Shown here piece by piece: positions 6,328-6,485 of a stretch of DNA of 6,485 nucleotides. The translations under genes and the position numbers were made by a program. Under the pieces are notes generated by a model. It saw nothing but the letters and a program-made list of their open reading frames with translations, ran no database searches and was not told where the DNA came from. Every line of letters starts with the position of its first letter. Position 1 is the first letter of the stretch. Source of the stretch: Methanobacteriota archaeon (GTDB taxonomy: Archaea; Thermoplasmatota; Poseidoniia; Poseidoniales; Poseidoniaceae); assembly GCA_002726845.1 (NCBI GenBank), contig PBSP01000004.1, forward strand, positions 1 through 6,485. The letters run 5' to 3'.

Positions 6328-6485
6328 ATGGAGTGCAACATAAGCCACAAGGGAAGGCTAGCCCGGCTCTACACTGGGATTGTTGCAATAGTCTTTGGAC
6401 TTGTATTGGCAATTCTCACAACACTTAGTGTTCTTCCAACAGCGTTAGGATGGATTGCAGTTGCGGGTTCCATCTTTGGCGGCGC
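6328..6485 (+). CDS. DUF2892/YgaP-like small membrane protein, N-terminal fragment
   Basis: Open from ATG 6328 to the right edge: 52 full codons, the rest is outside the window. It begins MECNISHKGRLARLYTGIVA, the pattern typical of DUF2892-type proteins (a C-N-I/V turn, a short basic stretch with R-L-x-R-L, then a Gly-containing helix). A hydrophobic helix covers about 15-36 and a second begins with the Gly-Trp at 41-42 and continues to the edge, so it is a membrane protein with a short cytosolic N-terminus. DUF2892 has no established activity of its own, but in the inner-membrane sulfurtransferase YgaP it is the membrane domain attached to a rhodanese. Here a rhodanese gene lies immediately next door in the opposite direction. 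No Shine-Dalgarno is seen; an upstream TTG in the same frame (6268) is unlikely. The family call rests on a short piece and should be treated as probable, not certain. Confidence 0.7.
   Translation, partial: MECNISHKGRLARLYTGIVAIVFGLVLAILTTLSVLPTALGWIAVAGSIFGG

Noticed and set aside
1..6485. CRISPR arrays, tRNA genes, insertion sequences, defence genes or phage genes.
   Set aside because: No spaced direct repeats, no cloverleaf-like sequence, no transposase or integrase motifs, and nearly all bases are covered by ordinary chromosomal genes.

Overview
The window looks like a piece of a marine archaeal chromosome. Marine Group II Euryarchaeota (Candidatus Poseidoniales) or a close relative is my best guess. 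The firm part is 'archaeon': a textbook archaeal/eukaryotic ribosomal protein eL15 is followed by a PRC-barrel mini-protein and an archaeal-type RNase Z. The lineage guess rests on the two large exported proteins, which have signal peptides, PKD repeats, Asp-rich loops, a single C-terminal membrane anchor and a zinc ribbon, as is common in that group. It is an inference that a database search should confirm.

Layout. Six genes lie on the minus strand and are read from right to left: rhodanese-like protein (5866-6267), eL15 (5172-5774), PRC-barrel protein (4859-5116), RNase Z (3701-4846), an 827-residue PKD/transmembrane/zinc-ribbon protein (1192-3675), and a secreted protein cut by the left edge (1-1116). 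A seventh gene starts at 6328 on the plus strand, diverges from the rhodanese gene and runs off the right edge. It encodes a small membrane protein resembling DUF2892. No gene-free stretch exceeds 100 bases, and I see no tRNA, rRNA, CRISPR array, insertion sequence or phage gene.

How the genes fit together. eL15, PRC-barrel and RNase Z are closely packed (gaps of 55 and 12 nt, Shine-Dalgarno-like sequences before each start) and probably form one translation/RNA-processing operon that starts upstream of eL15. The two envelope genes follow in the same direction after gaps of 25 and 75 nt and may be read from the same transcript or from internal promoters. At the right edge, the single-domain rhodanese and the DUF2892-like membrane protein share a 60-90 nt divergent promoter region. 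Together they reproduce, as two genes, the domain pair found fused in the bacterial sulfurtransferase YgaP.

The points most worth a second look are the outside-to-inside architecture of the 827-residue protein (duplicated beta domain, three PKD-like domains with matching Asp-rich loops, membrane helix, cytosolic zinc ribbon), the split YgaP-like pair, an 8-base motif found only upstream of three genes on the minus strand, and the enlarged RNase Z. I found no clear sign of a wholly new defence or mobile system here.
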